Source: Shewanella sp. MR-4
GTDB taxonomy: Bacteria > Pseudomonadota > Gammaproteobacteria > Enterobacterales > Shewanellaceae
Assembly (NCBI RefSeq): GCF_000014685.1
Contig: NC_008321.1
Coordinates: 3,159,001-3,223,000 of the forward strand
Length of the DNA stretch: 64,000 nucleotides
Reading direction: 5' to 3'
Made by a program: the position numbers and the translations under genes. This document shows, one piece after another, positions 24,701 through 33,356 of the stretch. Position 1 is the stretch's first letter. Each line of letters opens with the position of its first letter. The notes beneath the pieces were generated by a model that saw nothing but the letters and a program-made list of their open reading frames with translations, was not told where the DNA came from and did not search any database.

Positions 24701-27673
24701 TTTGCCACACCAATAGCAGTAGAGAGCGGTATGTCATCTAACGCACCACACCAATATTCGGCGGCGCCCTTGGCGCAGGATAGGGCATCGCAGGATAGTG
24801 CGGCACTATTACAAAACCAGCAACTGTTACAAAACCAGCAATTGGCCCGCGAGGCGCACTTAGCCTTTTTACAGAGCCGTGAGCAAGGGCTCAAACTGGC
24901 CGATGCCCTGTTAAAAGCGCAATTGTCCCAGACGACACAAATGGGGTCTGTTGCACCTCATGTTGCCACCAGCGCCAATGTTGCTCCCATCGCAGCGCAG
25001 CAAGCGGTATCAGTCCCAGAACTAAAACCAGATCACGCAAATGTCGCTCCCTATACGCCACCCATTCCTGCGGCTAAGCCCTGCATTTGGAACTATCAGG
25101 ATCTGGTGGAATACGCCGAGGGCGACATTGCCAAGGTCTTTGGCGCCGATTACGCCATTATCGACAGCTACGCACGTCGGGTGCGTCTGCCAACCTCGGA
25201 TTATCTGCTAGTCTCGCGGGTGACTAAGCTCAACGCGCAAATGAACCGCTATCAGCCGAGCACTATGACCACAGAGTACGACATTCCCGTGGATGCGCCC
25301 TTCTTGGTCGATGGCCAAATTCCGTGGGCGGTGGCAGTCGAATCGGGCCAGTGCGACTTAATGCTCATCAGCTACTTAGGTATCGATTTTGAAAACAAAG
25401 GCGAGCGCGTCTATCGCCTGCTCGACTGCACCCTTACCTTCCTTGGGGATCTGCCCCGCGGCGGTGACACCCTGCGCTACGATATCTCCATCAACCACTT
25501 TGCCCGTAATGGCGATACCCTGCTGTTTTTCTTCTCCTACGAATGCTTCGTGGGCGATAAGCTGATCCTCAAGATGGATGGCGGCTGCGCGGGATTCTTT
25601 ACCGATAAAGAACTGGCCGATGGCAAAGGGGTGATCCGCACCGAGGCCGAAATTAAGCTGCGCGAGCAAGCACAAATTGCACTGGCCAATGAATATGCCC
25701 GAAACGGCAATAAACCACGCTTCACGCCGCTACTTAACTGCGCGCAAACGGCCTTCAGCTACGGCCAAATCCATCGTCTACTGAGCGCCGACATTGGCGG
25801 CTGTTTCGGCGGTGAACATGCGGCCCATCAGGCAAAGTTTGGCCTCCAGCCTTCACTGTGCTTCGCCTCGGAAAAATTCCTGATGATCGAGCAAGTTAGC
25901 AAGCTCGAAGTACATGGCGGCGCTTGGGGCTTAGGCTTGATTGAAGGTCACAAGCAATTAGCCCCCGACCATTGGTATTTCCCCTGCCATTTCAAGGGCG
26001 ACCAAGTGATGGCCGGCTCCCTCATGGCCGAAGGTTGTGGTCAGTTATTGCAATTCTTTATGCTGCATATTGGTATGCACCTTGGGGTGACTAACGGTCG
26101 TTTCCAACCCCTTGAAAACGCATCGCAAAAAGTGCGCTGCCGCGGTCAAGTATTGCCACAATCTGGCACGCTCACCTATCGGATGGAAGTCATCGAAATT
26201 GGCATGAGCCCTCGCCCCTATGCCAAGGCGAATATCGATATTCTGCTCAATGGCAAAGTAGTGGTGGATTTCCAAAACCTCGGGGTGATGATTAAAGAAG
26301 AAGCCGATTGCACCCGCTATTCGCAAAGCGATTATTCGCAAGGCAGCTCTTCGCAAAGCAGTTCTTCACAGAGTAATGGTGCCCAAGCAGCAAATATCGC
26401 AATCCTCGCGGAACAAGCGCCACTGATGGCGCAAATTCCAGATGTTTCAGCTCCCCTGAATAAAGGCGTTGTACCACTTAAACATGTGAGCGCGCCGATT
26501 GCGCCAGCAGGCTCTAAGTACGCCAACCGCGTGCCCGACACCCTGCCGTTTACGCCTTACCATTTGTTTGAGTTTGCCACCGGCGATATTGAAAACTGCT
26601 TCGGCTCCGATTTTAGTATTTACCGAGGCTTAATCCCGCCGCGTACGCCCTGCGGCGATCTGCAACTCACCACCCGAGTGGTGGCCATTGAGGGCAAACG
26701 TGGCGAACTGAAAAAGCCATCCTCCTGCATTGCCGAATATGAAGTGCCCAGCAACGCGTGGTATTACGCTAAAAACAGCCACCCGAGCGTGATGCCCTAC
26801 TCTGTGTTGATGGAAATCTCCCTGCAGCCCAATGGCTTTATCTCGGGTTATATGGGCACGACTTTAGGCTTCCCGGGGCAGGAGTTATTCTTCCGCAACC
26901 TCGACGGCAATGGCAAATTACTGCGCGAAGTGGATTTACGCGGTAAGACCATAGTCAACGATTCGCGCCTGCTGTCCACCGTGATTGCAGGCAGCAATAT
27001 CATTCAAAACTTTAGTTTCGAACTGAGCTGCGATGGCGAGCCCTTCTACCGTGGTAATGCGGTTTTCGGTTACTTTAAGGCCGATGCGCTTAAAAACCAG
27101 TTGGGGATCGACAACGGTAAAATTACCCAAGCTTGGCATATTGAGCGCGATATCAAAGCCGACAGCCAAATCAATCTGTTAGATAAAAATGGCCGCAGTT
27201 TTGTGGCGCAGCAGGGCAAGCCACACTACCGCCTTGCGGGTGGTCAGCTGAACTTTATCGACAAGGCCGAGATAGTAAAAACTGGCGGTAAGAAGGGACT
27301 GGGATACTTGTACGCCGAGCGCACCATTGACCCGAGCGATTGGTTCTTCCAGTTCCATTTCCATCAGGATCCTGTAATGCCAGGCTCCCTCGGCGTCGAG
27401 GCGATTATCGAATTACTGCAAACCTATGCCATAGACCAAGACCTAGGTGCAGGCTTCAATAATCCGAAATTTGGCCAAATTCTGTCAGAAATCAAATGGA
27501 AGTATCGCGGTCAAATTAATCCATTAAACAAACAGATGTCGCTGGATGTGCATATCACCAGCATTGAAGATAAAGACGGAAAACGCATCATCAAGGGCGA
27601 TGCCAACCTGAGTAAGGATGGCCTGCGCATTTATGAGGTAACCGATATCGCAATCTGCATCGAAGAAGCATAG
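21716..27673 (+). CDS. pfaC: PfaC, PUFA synthase subunit (KS-CLF-DH-DH)
   Basis: Order in the 1985 residues: an active ketosynthase with Cys228, His363 and His403; a chain-length-factor-like ketosynthase where the nucleophile is replaced by Glu702 (SAAEQS); a long variable linker; then two FabA-type hot-dog dehydratase/isomerase regions. The latter have catalytic-type His1425 (CHFKGDQVMAG) and His1881 (FHFHQDPVMPG), each preceded by a related pseudo-domain. The DH pair creates and positions the cis double bonds. I support the TTG at 21716 as the start: AAGGAG ends eight bases before it, while the first ATG (21728) is too far. It overlaps pfaB by four bases. Confidence 0.96.
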   Translation: MSSQMHAHPTQQDSTAVPNDQRQSSKAMPKIAIVGLAVQYPDADTPEQFWQNLLDKKDSRSQIDAAKLNANPADYQGVQGQADRFYCDKGGYIRNFRFDPQGYQLPPTAFDGLDESFLWALDCSKKALLDAGVDLTAPLLERTGIVMGTLSFPTASSNQLFLPIYHQAVEKALKTKLNQPEFALAPFANGSIAGTQQAANGAIAHTASKLLSDALGLGGAQLSLDAACASSVYALKLACDYLTTGKADMMLAGAVSGADPFFINMGFSIFHAYPDHGISAPFDSNSKGLFAGEGAGVLVLKRLEDAERDGDNIYAMVSGIGLSNDGKGQFVLSPNSKGQVQAFERAYATANTHPSNIEVIECHATGTPLGDKVELTSMERFFEDKLGGTMAPLIGSAKSNLGHLLTAAGMPGIMKMIFAMRSGQLPASINLKAPISSPKGLFSGNNIPTQLQAWPDKTGNDRRHAGVSVFGFGGCNAHLLLESYQPTIHSAEKQANKPVYQQQALTVIGMASHFGPLASINALDKALIAQTDTFIPLPPNRWKGLDKHPDILNQFGLNRAPKGAYIEQFDFDFLRFKVPPNEDDRLISQQLLLIKVADEAIRDAKLTAGSKVAVLVAMETELELHQFRGRVNLHTQLADSLKKQGVHLSNDEYLALEAIAMDSVLDAAKLNQYTSFIGNIMASRIASLWDFNGPAFTISAAEQSVARCIDVAQNLLSQEALDGVVIAAVDLSGSVEQVILKNAQIAVDLDANSANPQWKVGEGAGAIVLTNQQASNSQQTSNSSQKGYGQIRAQAFGTHHQLPKLLDSLITETAIANPSVPAAIHMVEQCIAPEEQLPAEQLLAQLNLMGTPCNRVANTLGHNFAAAGMASLLNTLLSLKNGSAASNKNTDKHALVSTQSQGVSSLLLLSQTATQSAQLEQRLEQDLTLSEQKHLIKPVTLGGRDIYQHIVDTPLPALAAIQGKMRQLQPVAPQATQTVPRVQAALDFTAENATPFATPIAVESGMSSNAPHQYSAAPLAQDRASQDSAALLQNQQLLQNQQLAREAHLAFLQSREQGLKLADALLKAQLSQTTQMGSVAPHVATSANVAPIAAQQAVSVPELKPDHANVAPYTPPIPAAKPCIWNYQDLVEYAEGDIAKVFGADYAIIDSYARRVRLPTSDYLLVSRVTKLNAQMNRYQPSTMTTEYDIPVDAPFLVDGQIPWAVAVESGQCDLMLISYLGIDFENKGERVYRLLDCTLTFLGDLPRGGDTLRYDISINHFARNGDTLLFFFSYECFVGDKLILKMDGGCAGFFTDKELADGKGVIRTEAEIKLREQAQIALANEYARNGNKPRFTPLLNCAQTAFSYGQIHRLLSADIGGCFGGEHAAHQAKFGLQPSLCFASEKFLMIEQVSKLEVHGGAWGLGLIEGHKQLAPDHWYFPCHFKGDQVMAGSLMAEGCGQLLQFFMLHIGMHLGVTNGRFQPLENASQKVRCRGQVLPQSGTLTYRMEVIEIGMSPRPYAKANIDILLNGKVVVDFQNLGVMIKEEADCTRYSQSDYSQGSSSQSSSSQSNGAQAANIAILAEQAPLMAQIPDVSAPLNKGVVPLKHVSAPIAPAGSKYANRVPDTLPFTPYHLFEFATGDIENCFGSDFSIYRGLIPPRTPCGDLQLTTRVVAIEGKRGELKKPSSCIAEYEVPSNAWYYAKNSHPSVMPYSVLMEISLQPNGFISGYMGTTLGFPGQELFFRNLDGNGKLLREVDLRGKTIVNDSRLLSTVIAGSNIIQNFSFELSCDGEPFYRGNAVFGYFKADALKNQLGIDNGKITQAWHIERDIKADSQINLLDKNGRSFVAQQGKPHYRLAGGQLNFIDKAEIVKTGGKKGLGYLYAERTIDPSDWFFQFHFHQDPVMPGSLGVEAIIELLQTYAIDQDLGAGFNNPKFGQILSEIKWKYRGQINPLNKQMSLDVHITSIEDKDGKRIIKGDANLSKDGLRIYEVTDIAICIEEA

Positions 27674-27705
27674 CGCTAGCGCCTAACTTGCAGCATTAAC
27701 GACAG

Positions 27706-27750
27706 TTAGCTTAAGAACAATTAGCTTAAGAACAATTGGTTTCAGAACAA
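27706..27750 (+). repeat. Three tandem 15-base repeats between pfaC and pfaD
   Basis: Two exact copies of TTAGCTTAAGAACAA and one divergent copy, TTGGTTTCAGAACAA, lie end to end directly after pfaC, in the only non-overlapping junction of the operon. Confidence 0.85.
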
Positions 27751-27756
27751 TAGACT

Positions 27757-27788
27757 GCCGCAGTGCAAGGGAATAACCCCACTGCGGC
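27757..27788 (+). promoter_or_regulatory. Intercistronic hairpin before pfaD
   Basis: GCCGCAGTG (27757-27765) pairs perfectly with CACTGCGGC (27780-27788). No T tract follows, so it is less likely a terminator than an mRNA processing, stability or attenuation element lying 42 bases before pfaD. Confidence 0.55.
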
Positions 27789-27830
27789 AAACAAATTCAG
27801 GTCCCAAACACCTAAAAGTGAATAGCCCAA

Positions 27831-29483
27831 ATGACGAATACCACACTCGATAATAAAAAACTCAGTCCTTGGCCATGGCAGGTTGATGAAGCCGCCATCA
27901 GTTTCGATATCGATTCCCTTGGCAAAAAACTTAAAGATCTCAATCAAGCCTGTTACTTAGTCAATCATGCCGAAAAAGGCCTAGGCATAGCCCAAAGTGC
28001 CGAGGTTGTGGGTCTTGCAGAAGCTCAACCCAGCAATGGCTTACACAAAAGCAATGGTTTGCATCCTGTGAGCGCCTTCGCCCCCGCCCTTGGCACCCAA
28101 AGCTTGGGTGACAGTAACTTTCGCCGTGTGCATGGGGTGAAATACGCCTACTACGCGGGCGCCATGGCCAACGGCATCGCCTCGGAAGAGTTAGTTATCG
28201 CCTTAGGTCAGGCGGGCATTTTGTGCTCCTTTGGCGCGGCAGGGTTAATTCCATCGCGCGTTGAAGCCGCGATTAAACGCATTCAAACGGCATTGCCCAA
28301 TGGCCCCTACGCCTTTAACCTCATTCACAGCCCGAGCGAGCCAGCGCTTGAACGTGGCAGTGTCGAACTCTTCCTCAAGCATCAAGTGCGTACGGTTGAG
28401 GCTTCGGCCTTCTTGGGCTTAACACCGCAAATCGTCTATTACCGCGCCGCAGGCCTGAGCCGCGACGCCAACGGCGAGATTGTGATTGGCAATAAAGTGA
28501 TTGCTAAAATCAGCCGTACCGAGGTAGCGACCAAGTTTATGGAGCCCGCCCCCGTTAAGATGCTGCAACAATTAGTGAACGAAGGGCTTATCAGCGAAGA
28601 GCAAATGTTGATGGCACAATCTGTGCCCATGGCCGATGACATTACCGCCGAAGCCGACTCTGGCGGCCACACCGACAATCGCCCTCTGGTCACACTATTA
28701 CCGACCATTTTGGCGCTAAAAGATACCATTCAAACCAAGTACCAGTACAAAACGCCGATCCGTGTGGGCGCAGGTGGTGGTATCGGCACGCCCGATGCGG
28801 CGCTGGCGACCTTCAATATGGGCGCGGCCTATATTGTCACTGGCTCAATCAACCAAGCCTGTGTTGAGGCTGGAGCCAGCGAACATACCCGTAAATTACT
28901 CGCCACCACTGAAATGGCCGATGTAACTATGGCGCCCGCCGCCGATATGTTTGAAATGGGCGTTAAGTTACAAGTGGTTAAGCGCGGCACTCTATTCCCA
29001 ATGCGCGCGAACAAACTCTATGAAATTTACATCCGCTACGACTCAATTGAGGCTATTCCGGCAGAGGAAAGACAAAAGCTGGAAGAGCAAGTGTTTCGCG
29101 CGTCATTAGATGAGATTTGGGCTGGCACTGTGGCGCACTTTAATGAACGCGATCCTAAGCAAATTGAGCGCGCGCTGGATAACCCAAAACGCAAAATGGC
29201 GCTGATTTTCCGTTGGTATTTGGGTCTTTCGAGCCGCTGGTCGAATACGGGCGAAGTTGGCCGTGAAATGGATTACCAGATTTGGGCAGGCCCCGCCCTC
29301 GGCGCCTTTAATGCCTGGGCAAAAGGCAGTTATTTAGATGATTACCGCGAACGCAATGCGGTGGATTTGACGAAACATTTAATGCAAGGCGCGGCCTACC
29401 AAGCACGGATTAACCTGTTGTTATCCCAAGGGGTAAGTATTCCAGTCAGCCTGCAACGCTGGAAACCACTGCAGCGTTGCTAA
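27831..29483 (+). CDS. pfaD: PfaD, PUFA synthase enoyl reductase
   Basis: PfaD is the FMN-dependent enoyl reductase of the PUFA synthase, in the 2-nitropropane dioxygenase-like TIM-barrel family. The 550-residue protein shows the flavin-binding segments VGAGGGIGTPDAA and GAAYIVTGSINQ (about 306-343), and a conserved N-terminal block SFRRVHGVKYAY-like region near 95-108. The ATG at 27831 lies 157 bases after pfaC, with no strong ribosome-binding site visible. An intrinsic terminator 24 bases after the stop closes the operon. Confidence 0.95.
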   Translation: MTNTTLDNKKLSPWPWQVDEAAISFDIDSLGKKLKDLNQACYLVNHAEKGLGIAQSAEVVGLAEAQPSNGLHKSNGLHPVSAFAPALGTQSLGDSNFRRVHGVKYAYYAGAMANGIASEELVIALGQAGILCSFGAAGLIPSRVEAAIKRIQTALPNGPYAFNLIHSPSEPALERGSVELFLKHQVRTVEASAFLGLTPQIVYYRAAGLSRDANGEIVIGNKVIAKISRTEVATKFMEPAPVKMLQQLVNEGLISEEQMLMAQSVPMADDITAEADSGGHTDNRPLVTLLPTILALKDTIQTKYQYKTPIRVGAGGGIGTPDAALATFNMGAAYIVTGSINQACVEAGASEHTRKLLATTEMADVTMAPAADMFEMGVKLQVVKRGTLFPMRANKLYEIYIRYDSIEAIPAEERQKLEEQVFRASLDEIWAGTVAHFNERDPKQIERALDNPKRKMALIFRWYLGLSSRWSNTGEVGREMDYQIWAGPALGAFNAWAKGSYLDDYRERNAVDLTKHLMQGAAYQARINLLLSQGVSIPVSLQRWKPLQRC

Positions 29484-29506
29484 TTCGCTTTGCTAAATCG
29501 TATCGA

Positions 29507-29538
29507 GCGGGTTAAGTGAAAACTTAACCCGCTTTTTT
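29507..29538 (+). terminator. Terminator of the pfa operon
   Basis: GCGGGTTAAGT pairs perfectly with ACTTAACCCGC around a GAAA tetraloop and is followed by six T. Confidence 0.95.
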
Positions 29539-29592
29539 ACGTTCATTTTTTGGGTTAAGAGCCATTTTTCATCCAGCTTCCGCTCGGCATAA

Positions 29593-29780
29593 TTGCTTTC
29601 AATCAATCGAATAAACAATGCCAAAAGCCGATTGGAGTTCCGTTTCCGCTCTGCATTGCCGCTCCAGTGGCACGCCGTAAACCCATCCCTGGGGGCTCAA
29701 CGGAAAAATCCCTTTTTCCGATGTCCACTGCCGCGACAATGCTCGCCTGCAACACTACCGAATAAATACCACCGGATTTA
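29593..29780. repeat. Intergenic repeat-like element
   Basis: The 514-base gap between pfaD and the next gene holds, around 29670-29730, a segment with the motif GCCGTAAACCCATCCCTGG. I recall this motif from dispersed intergenic elements of Shewanella and related marine bacteria. It contains a perfect hairpin, CGGAAAAA-TCCC-TTTTTCCG (29701-29720). The 62-codon frame across it is not a gene. The rest of the gap is AT-rich without other signals. Confidence 0.45.
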
Positions 29781-29997
29781 AAGATGAAGTTCTTATTAAC
29801 TAGGCGTCTTATGAAATAGTGATGAATTGAATAAAACCACCTGAAATCATTACCATAAGCACTATCTACCCAAAAATATTTTTGCTATGGTAGAAATCAA
29901 ATTTTAAATCAGTGAGTTGCAAGTTATTTTTGCCAAATAGTCAGAGGTGAAATCATGCGAAAGCTCATAATACAAATTGCTAACTGAATGGTGGAAT

Positions 29998-30417
29998 ATG
30001 GAAACTATTATTGATCTCGCTAAATTACTTTTCCCTTTAGTCACCTTGCTTGTAGGCTCAGTATTAACTTATGTATTCGCTGTAAAAGCTAAACGGGACG
30101 AAGCAGCATTAAAGCATCGAGAAGAACAGTACTCAAAATTACTCGTAAAGCTTCAAGGTTTTGTTGGAGCTACTGCAAATGCTAAAACCAAACGAGAGTT
30201 CTTTGAAGAACAATATAAAGGTTGGCTCTATTGTTCTGATGAAGTTGTTGAAGCTATTAATCATATGGTGCAGTTGGTCATAGATAACCATGGCAAAGCA
30301 CCAGATCCAGAAACTGGTCGGCAAGCTATTGGTAACATTGTAGTTGCAATGCGTAAAGATCTAAAAGGAACAAAACTTACTTATAAATCATTTCGTTATA
30401 CTGACGTTGTTGGCTAA
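29998..30417 (+). CDS. Hypothetical membrane-anchored protein (AT-rich, possibly acquired)
   Basis: This 139-residue protein has one N-terminal membrane helix (about residues 6-24) and a cytoplasmic Lys/Glu-rich helical domain with no recognised motif. The base composition is clearly more AT-rich than the neighbours and codon use differs, suggesting horizontal transfer. The ATG at 29998 is preferred for its reading-frame sense; a TTG at 29977 is an alternative, and neither has a good ribosome-binding site. It lies alone between two intergenic gaps of 500-600 bases. Confidence 0.6.
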   Translation: METIIDLAKLLFPLVTLLVGSVLTYVFAVKAKRDEAALKHREEQYSKLLVKLQGFVGATANAKTKREFFEEQYKGWLYCSDEVVEAINHMVQLVIDNHGKAPDPETGRQAIGNIVVAMRKDLKGTKLTYKSFRYTDVVG

Positions 30418-31024
30418 CTCAGTTAACAAGAAGGAAAAACCAGCCATCTATTTTAGAGCAAAAACATATTGTGCTTTTAGTTTACCAACAACCTACTTTC
30501 GCAAAATTGCTCAAGTTAGAGTTTTCAAAAGTCGGCAAGATTGAGGATAGAGTATAAAAGTGAGCTAGTCTCTTCAAAAATAACGTTTTTCAGACGTGGC
30601 TGCTCAGTCCATAGTATATAAGAGATGTTGGCTACAATTATTTTCAAAATGCTTTATACCACTATAATTAAAGATAAAAATGCTGACAGTTTGTCGCAAA
30701 ATGTCATTCTTGTTTTTCCCTCGATTTCCTCACTGCAACTCTTACCGAATCGCAGGTAAAAATTGCCTATCTCGCTTATATCAGCCAATACTTCCGCCGA
30801 TATAAAACTCAAAAATTACACTAATAATCAGCAGATTAACCAAAAATCTCAAAGTTGGCATTAAGCTCGCAATATCCCCTTTGTGAGTTTATTGCGGGAT
30901 TGAGTGATAACAGGATGTAAGACGTAACCTTGCTTATCCAACTCACCCAGCAACTAGCTCACTCGACGTAAACATGCAGAGTGAAAGAAGACAGAAAAAC
31001 CGAAATAAGACAAAGGAGGTGGCT
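30418..31024. other. 607-base AT-rich intergenic region
   Basis: No complete gene was seen. A plus-strand frame without a start codon (about 30685-30824) encodes an apparently protein-like tail, TLTESQVKIAYLAYISQYF followed by a basic end, and may be the remnant of a decayed gene. Further on lies the candidate sigma-54 promoter of the DUF1328 gene. Confidence 0.4.
30856..30871 (+). promoter_or_regulatory. Candidate sigma-54 promoter before the DUF1328 gene
   Basis: TGGCATTAAGCTCGCA matches the sigma-54 pattern TGGCACG-N4-TTGCA at all of the key GG and GC positions with correct spacing. Transcription would begin near 30883, about 140 bases before the DUF1328 ATG. A sigma-54 activator gene lies 2.4 kb downstream. 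Confidence 0.6.
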
Positions 31025-31201
31025 ATGTTAGGTTGGACCTTAATGTTTCTGGTTGTGGCCATTATCGCCGGACTGTTTGGATTTACGGGGATCGCTGGCG
31101 CCGCAGCGGGGATCGCAAAGATTATTTTCTTCCTATTTATTGTATTACTTGTGATTTCCCTGCTGGTCAACGCCCTTAAGGGCAAGGCACCACGCGCTTA
31201 A
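31025..31201 (+). CDS. DUF1328 family small membrane protein
   Basis: This 58-residue protein consists of two hydrophobic helices (about 4-24 and 30-50) with Gly/Ala-rich middle [14 protein letters not shown], the hallmark of the DUF1328 / YtjA family. Members are often stress-induced; the function is unknown. I chose the ATG at 31025 because it follows an excellent ribosome-binding site, AAAGGAGGT; the open frame begins 17 codons earlier. It lies 22 bases before a small lipoprotein gene and likely shares its transcript. Confidence 0.9.
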
Positions 31202-31223
31202 ATTGGATAAAAGGAGAATCGAT

Positions 31224-31418
31224 ATGAAACCTATGACCATGATTACCACTGCATTTTTAGCCTTATTATTAACCTTTGGACTGTCAGCCTGTAGCGACAA
31301 CCACGCCGAGGACGCAGGCGAAAAAATCGATGAAGCCATCACAGATACCGGCAATGCGATTGAAGATGCCTGTGAAGAACTGAAAGAAGGCGTTAAAGCG
31401 AAAGATACTCGCTGCTAG
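31224..31418 (+). CDS. Small lipoprotein
   Basis: This 64-residue protein has a lipoprotein signal with lipobox LSAC (Cys at about residue 24) and an acidic helical mature part (EKIDEAITDTGNAIEDACEE), ending in Cys. It resembles small entericidin-like or stress lipoproteins in layout, but no family was assigned. The ATG at 31224 follows AAAGGAG with good spacing. It forms a unit with the DUF1328 gene. Confidence 0.8.
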   Translation: MKPMTMITTAFLALLLTFGLSACSDNHAEDAGEKIDEAITDTGNAIEDACEELKEGVKAKDTRC

Positions 31419-31493
31419 AACGGATGACGGAAAGTAGATAGTCCCGCAAACGAGTCTATCAGGGGAACCACAGTTCAATTGAGTACCTCCGAA

Positions 31494-31531
31494 CCACTTT
31501 ATCGTGACAGCTATTGGTCACGATAAAGTGG
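31494..31531. promoter_or_regulatory. Perfect 15-base inverted repeat before the phosphatase-kinase gene
   Basis: CCACTTTATCGTGAC and GTCACGATAAAGTGG form a perfect inverted repeat around an eight-base loop. It lies 41 bases before the chosen start. No T tract follows, so it could be a regulator site or mRNA structure; a weak terminator for the lipoprotein gene is also possible. Confidence 0.65.
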
Positions 31532-31572
31532 GTTTCCCTGAGGCTCGCCGCTTATCGATGGAGGAGATGCCA

Positions 31573-33270
31573 ATGCTGAGTAGGATCCACATTAAGTATT
31601 TCTACCTGTTCGGAGCGCTGTTATTTGGCTATTTCGCCGTAAGGGGCCACTCCCCTATCCTCACCTTTATTTGGGCATGGAGCAGCCTTTCCCTCGCCCT
31701 TGTCGGCTCAGCCTATTGGTTTAATCTCGCCAGTATTTTTAGAAAACGTCAGGATGGATCCATCCCTTGGTATATCCGTTGGGGCTTTATTCCATTTTTA
31801 TTAGGATGCCGACTCTATAATCTCTGGGCACGGCGCCGCGATAGCGTGCCTTCAATGCAAGCCATTGATAAATATCTATACTTGGGTAGCCGCTTAAGCG
31901 CTGCCGATTTACCTAAACTGAATCGTTATGGCATTACCGCCATTTTAGATGTCACCGCCGAATTCGACGGCCTCGATGTGTCCCTGTATGAGGATCATAT
32001 TGACTATCTGAATATCCCTATTCTTGACCACAGTGTGCCGACTAGCGCCCAATTAAATCAGGCGATTAACTGGTTACATCGCCAAGTACGCGCCCAAAAG
32101 CGGGTATTAATCCACTGCGCGCTCGGCCGCGGGCGTTCCGTAATGGTGCTGGCCGCTTATCTTGTGTGCCGCCGCCCCGAACTCAGCTTCGCCGAGGTGC
32201 TGCAACAGATTAAAAGCATTCGTAAAACCGCAGGCTTAAATCGCTGGCAACTCAAAGCGCTGGAGCAGATGTACACTCAAGGGGAAATCAAACTGCATAA
32301 GCGAGCCTGGATTATCGCCAATCCCGTCTCTGGCGCGGGTAAATGGCAGAGCCATGGCGAACAAATTTGCACTGAGCTGAAACGCTATTTTGAGGTGCAG
32401 TTAGCGCTCACCACGCCAGAGATTAGCGCCCAAACCCAAGCGAAAAAAGCACGGCTTCAGGGCGCCGATATCATCATCGCTTGCGGGGGCGATGGCACAG
32501 TCACAGAGGTCGCGGCGGAGATTATCGACACAGATATCACCTTAGGCATTATCCCGCTAGGCACCACTAATGCCCTATCACACGCCCTCTTTGGTTTAAG
32601 CAGTAAGCTCAATGCCGTCTCTCAAGCCCTTGATAATATTATCCAAGGCCAGACACAGACCATAGACACGGCGCGTTGCAATGCGCGACTGGTGTTACTG
32701 TTGGTCGGCATTGGGTTTGAGCAGCAAATGATTGAGTCGGCGAGCCGCGAGCGTAAAAATGCCCTCGGCCAACTCGCCTACCTCGATGGTTTGTGGCGCG
32801 CGGTGAACACCGACACCAACCTCGAGTTGCAGCTGACTTTAGATGACCAAACCCCAATGACAGTGCAAACCCACAGCCTAGTGGTTGCCAATGCCGCACC
32901 TTTTACCAGCTTACTCGCCCAAGGTAAGGGCGAACCCAATATGACCGACGGCTTGTTGGATATCACTTGGTTAGATTCAAATAATGAGCCAAATGAACAG
33001 CTTATCAGTTTGGCTGAACTGGCTTTTACCGGCTGGATTAAAGAGGCCGCCAATAGCGACTCTGCGCCCTCGGCCAACACGGGTAAAGTGAAACATGCCC
33101 ACGCGAAAAAGGTGAAGATCAGCAGTCAGCCCCCATGCAAGTATGTGATTGATGGCGAGATTTGTGAGCCGGAGGAACTCAATATCGATATCCTGCCCGC
33201 CTCTTTGAAGGTGTTTGTGCCCTATCAAGCGCAAAATGCTGAACCGCAGTTAGAGTCAAAAATAAGCTAA
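31573..33270 (+). CDS. Dual-specificity phosphatase / diacylglycerol kinase-like fusion
   Basis: This 565-residue protein joins three parts: an N-terminal membrane region (two hydrophobic helices, about 8-25 and 29-50), a dual-specificity phosphatase domain (about 95-230) with HCALGRGRS, Cys182 and Arg188, and a lipid/diacylglycerol kinase domain of the YegS/DgkB type (about 245-555) with NPVSGAGK near 255 and GGDGT at 305-309. It may act on phospholipids or sphingoid-like lipids at the membrane; the substrates are unknown. The ATG at 31573 follows GGAGGAG six bases upstream; a GTG at 31504 lies within an inverted repeat and is less likely. Neighbours suggest an envelope-stress role. Confidence 0.88.
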   Translation: MLSRIHIKYFYLFGALLFGYFAVRGHSPILTFIWAWSSLSLALVGSAYWFNLASIFRKRQDGSIPWYIRWGFIPFLLGCRLYNLWARRRDSVPSMQAIDKYLYLGSRLSAADLPKLNRYGITAILDVTAEFDGLDVSLYEDHIDYLNIPILDHSVPTSAQLNQAINWLHRQVRAQKRVLIHCALGRGRSVMVLAAYLVCRRPELSFAEVLQQIKSIRKTAGLNRWQLKALEQMYTQGEIKLHKRAWIIANPVSGAGKWQSHGEQICTELKRYFEVQLALTTPEISAQTQAKKARLQGADIIIACGGDGTVTEVAAEIIDTDITLGIIPLGTTNALSHALFGLSSKLNAVSQALDNIIQGQTQTIDTARCNARLVLLLVGIGFEQQMIESASRERKNALGQLAYLDGLWRAVNTDTNLELQLTLDDQTPMTVQTHSLVVANAAPFTSLLAQGKGEPNMTDGLLDITWLDSNNEPNEQLISLAELAFTGWIKEAANSDSAPSANTGKVKHAHAKKVKISSQPPCKYVIDGEICEPEELNIDILPASLKVFVPYQAQNAEPQLESKIS

Positions 33271-33356
33271 CACTTTCAAAATCAACTCTTAATCAAACTC
33301 TGAATCAAAAGCTGAATCAATGTATTAGCTTATTTTCAGGCATTTAATGTAGGTTA

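Noticed and set aside
29977..29997. TTG start for the AT-rich orphan gene
   Set aside because: No ribosome-binding site, and it only adds seven residues before a better ATG.
30685..30824. Protein-like frame as a real small gene
   Set aside because: No start codon after the in-frame upstream stop; kept only as a possible remnant.
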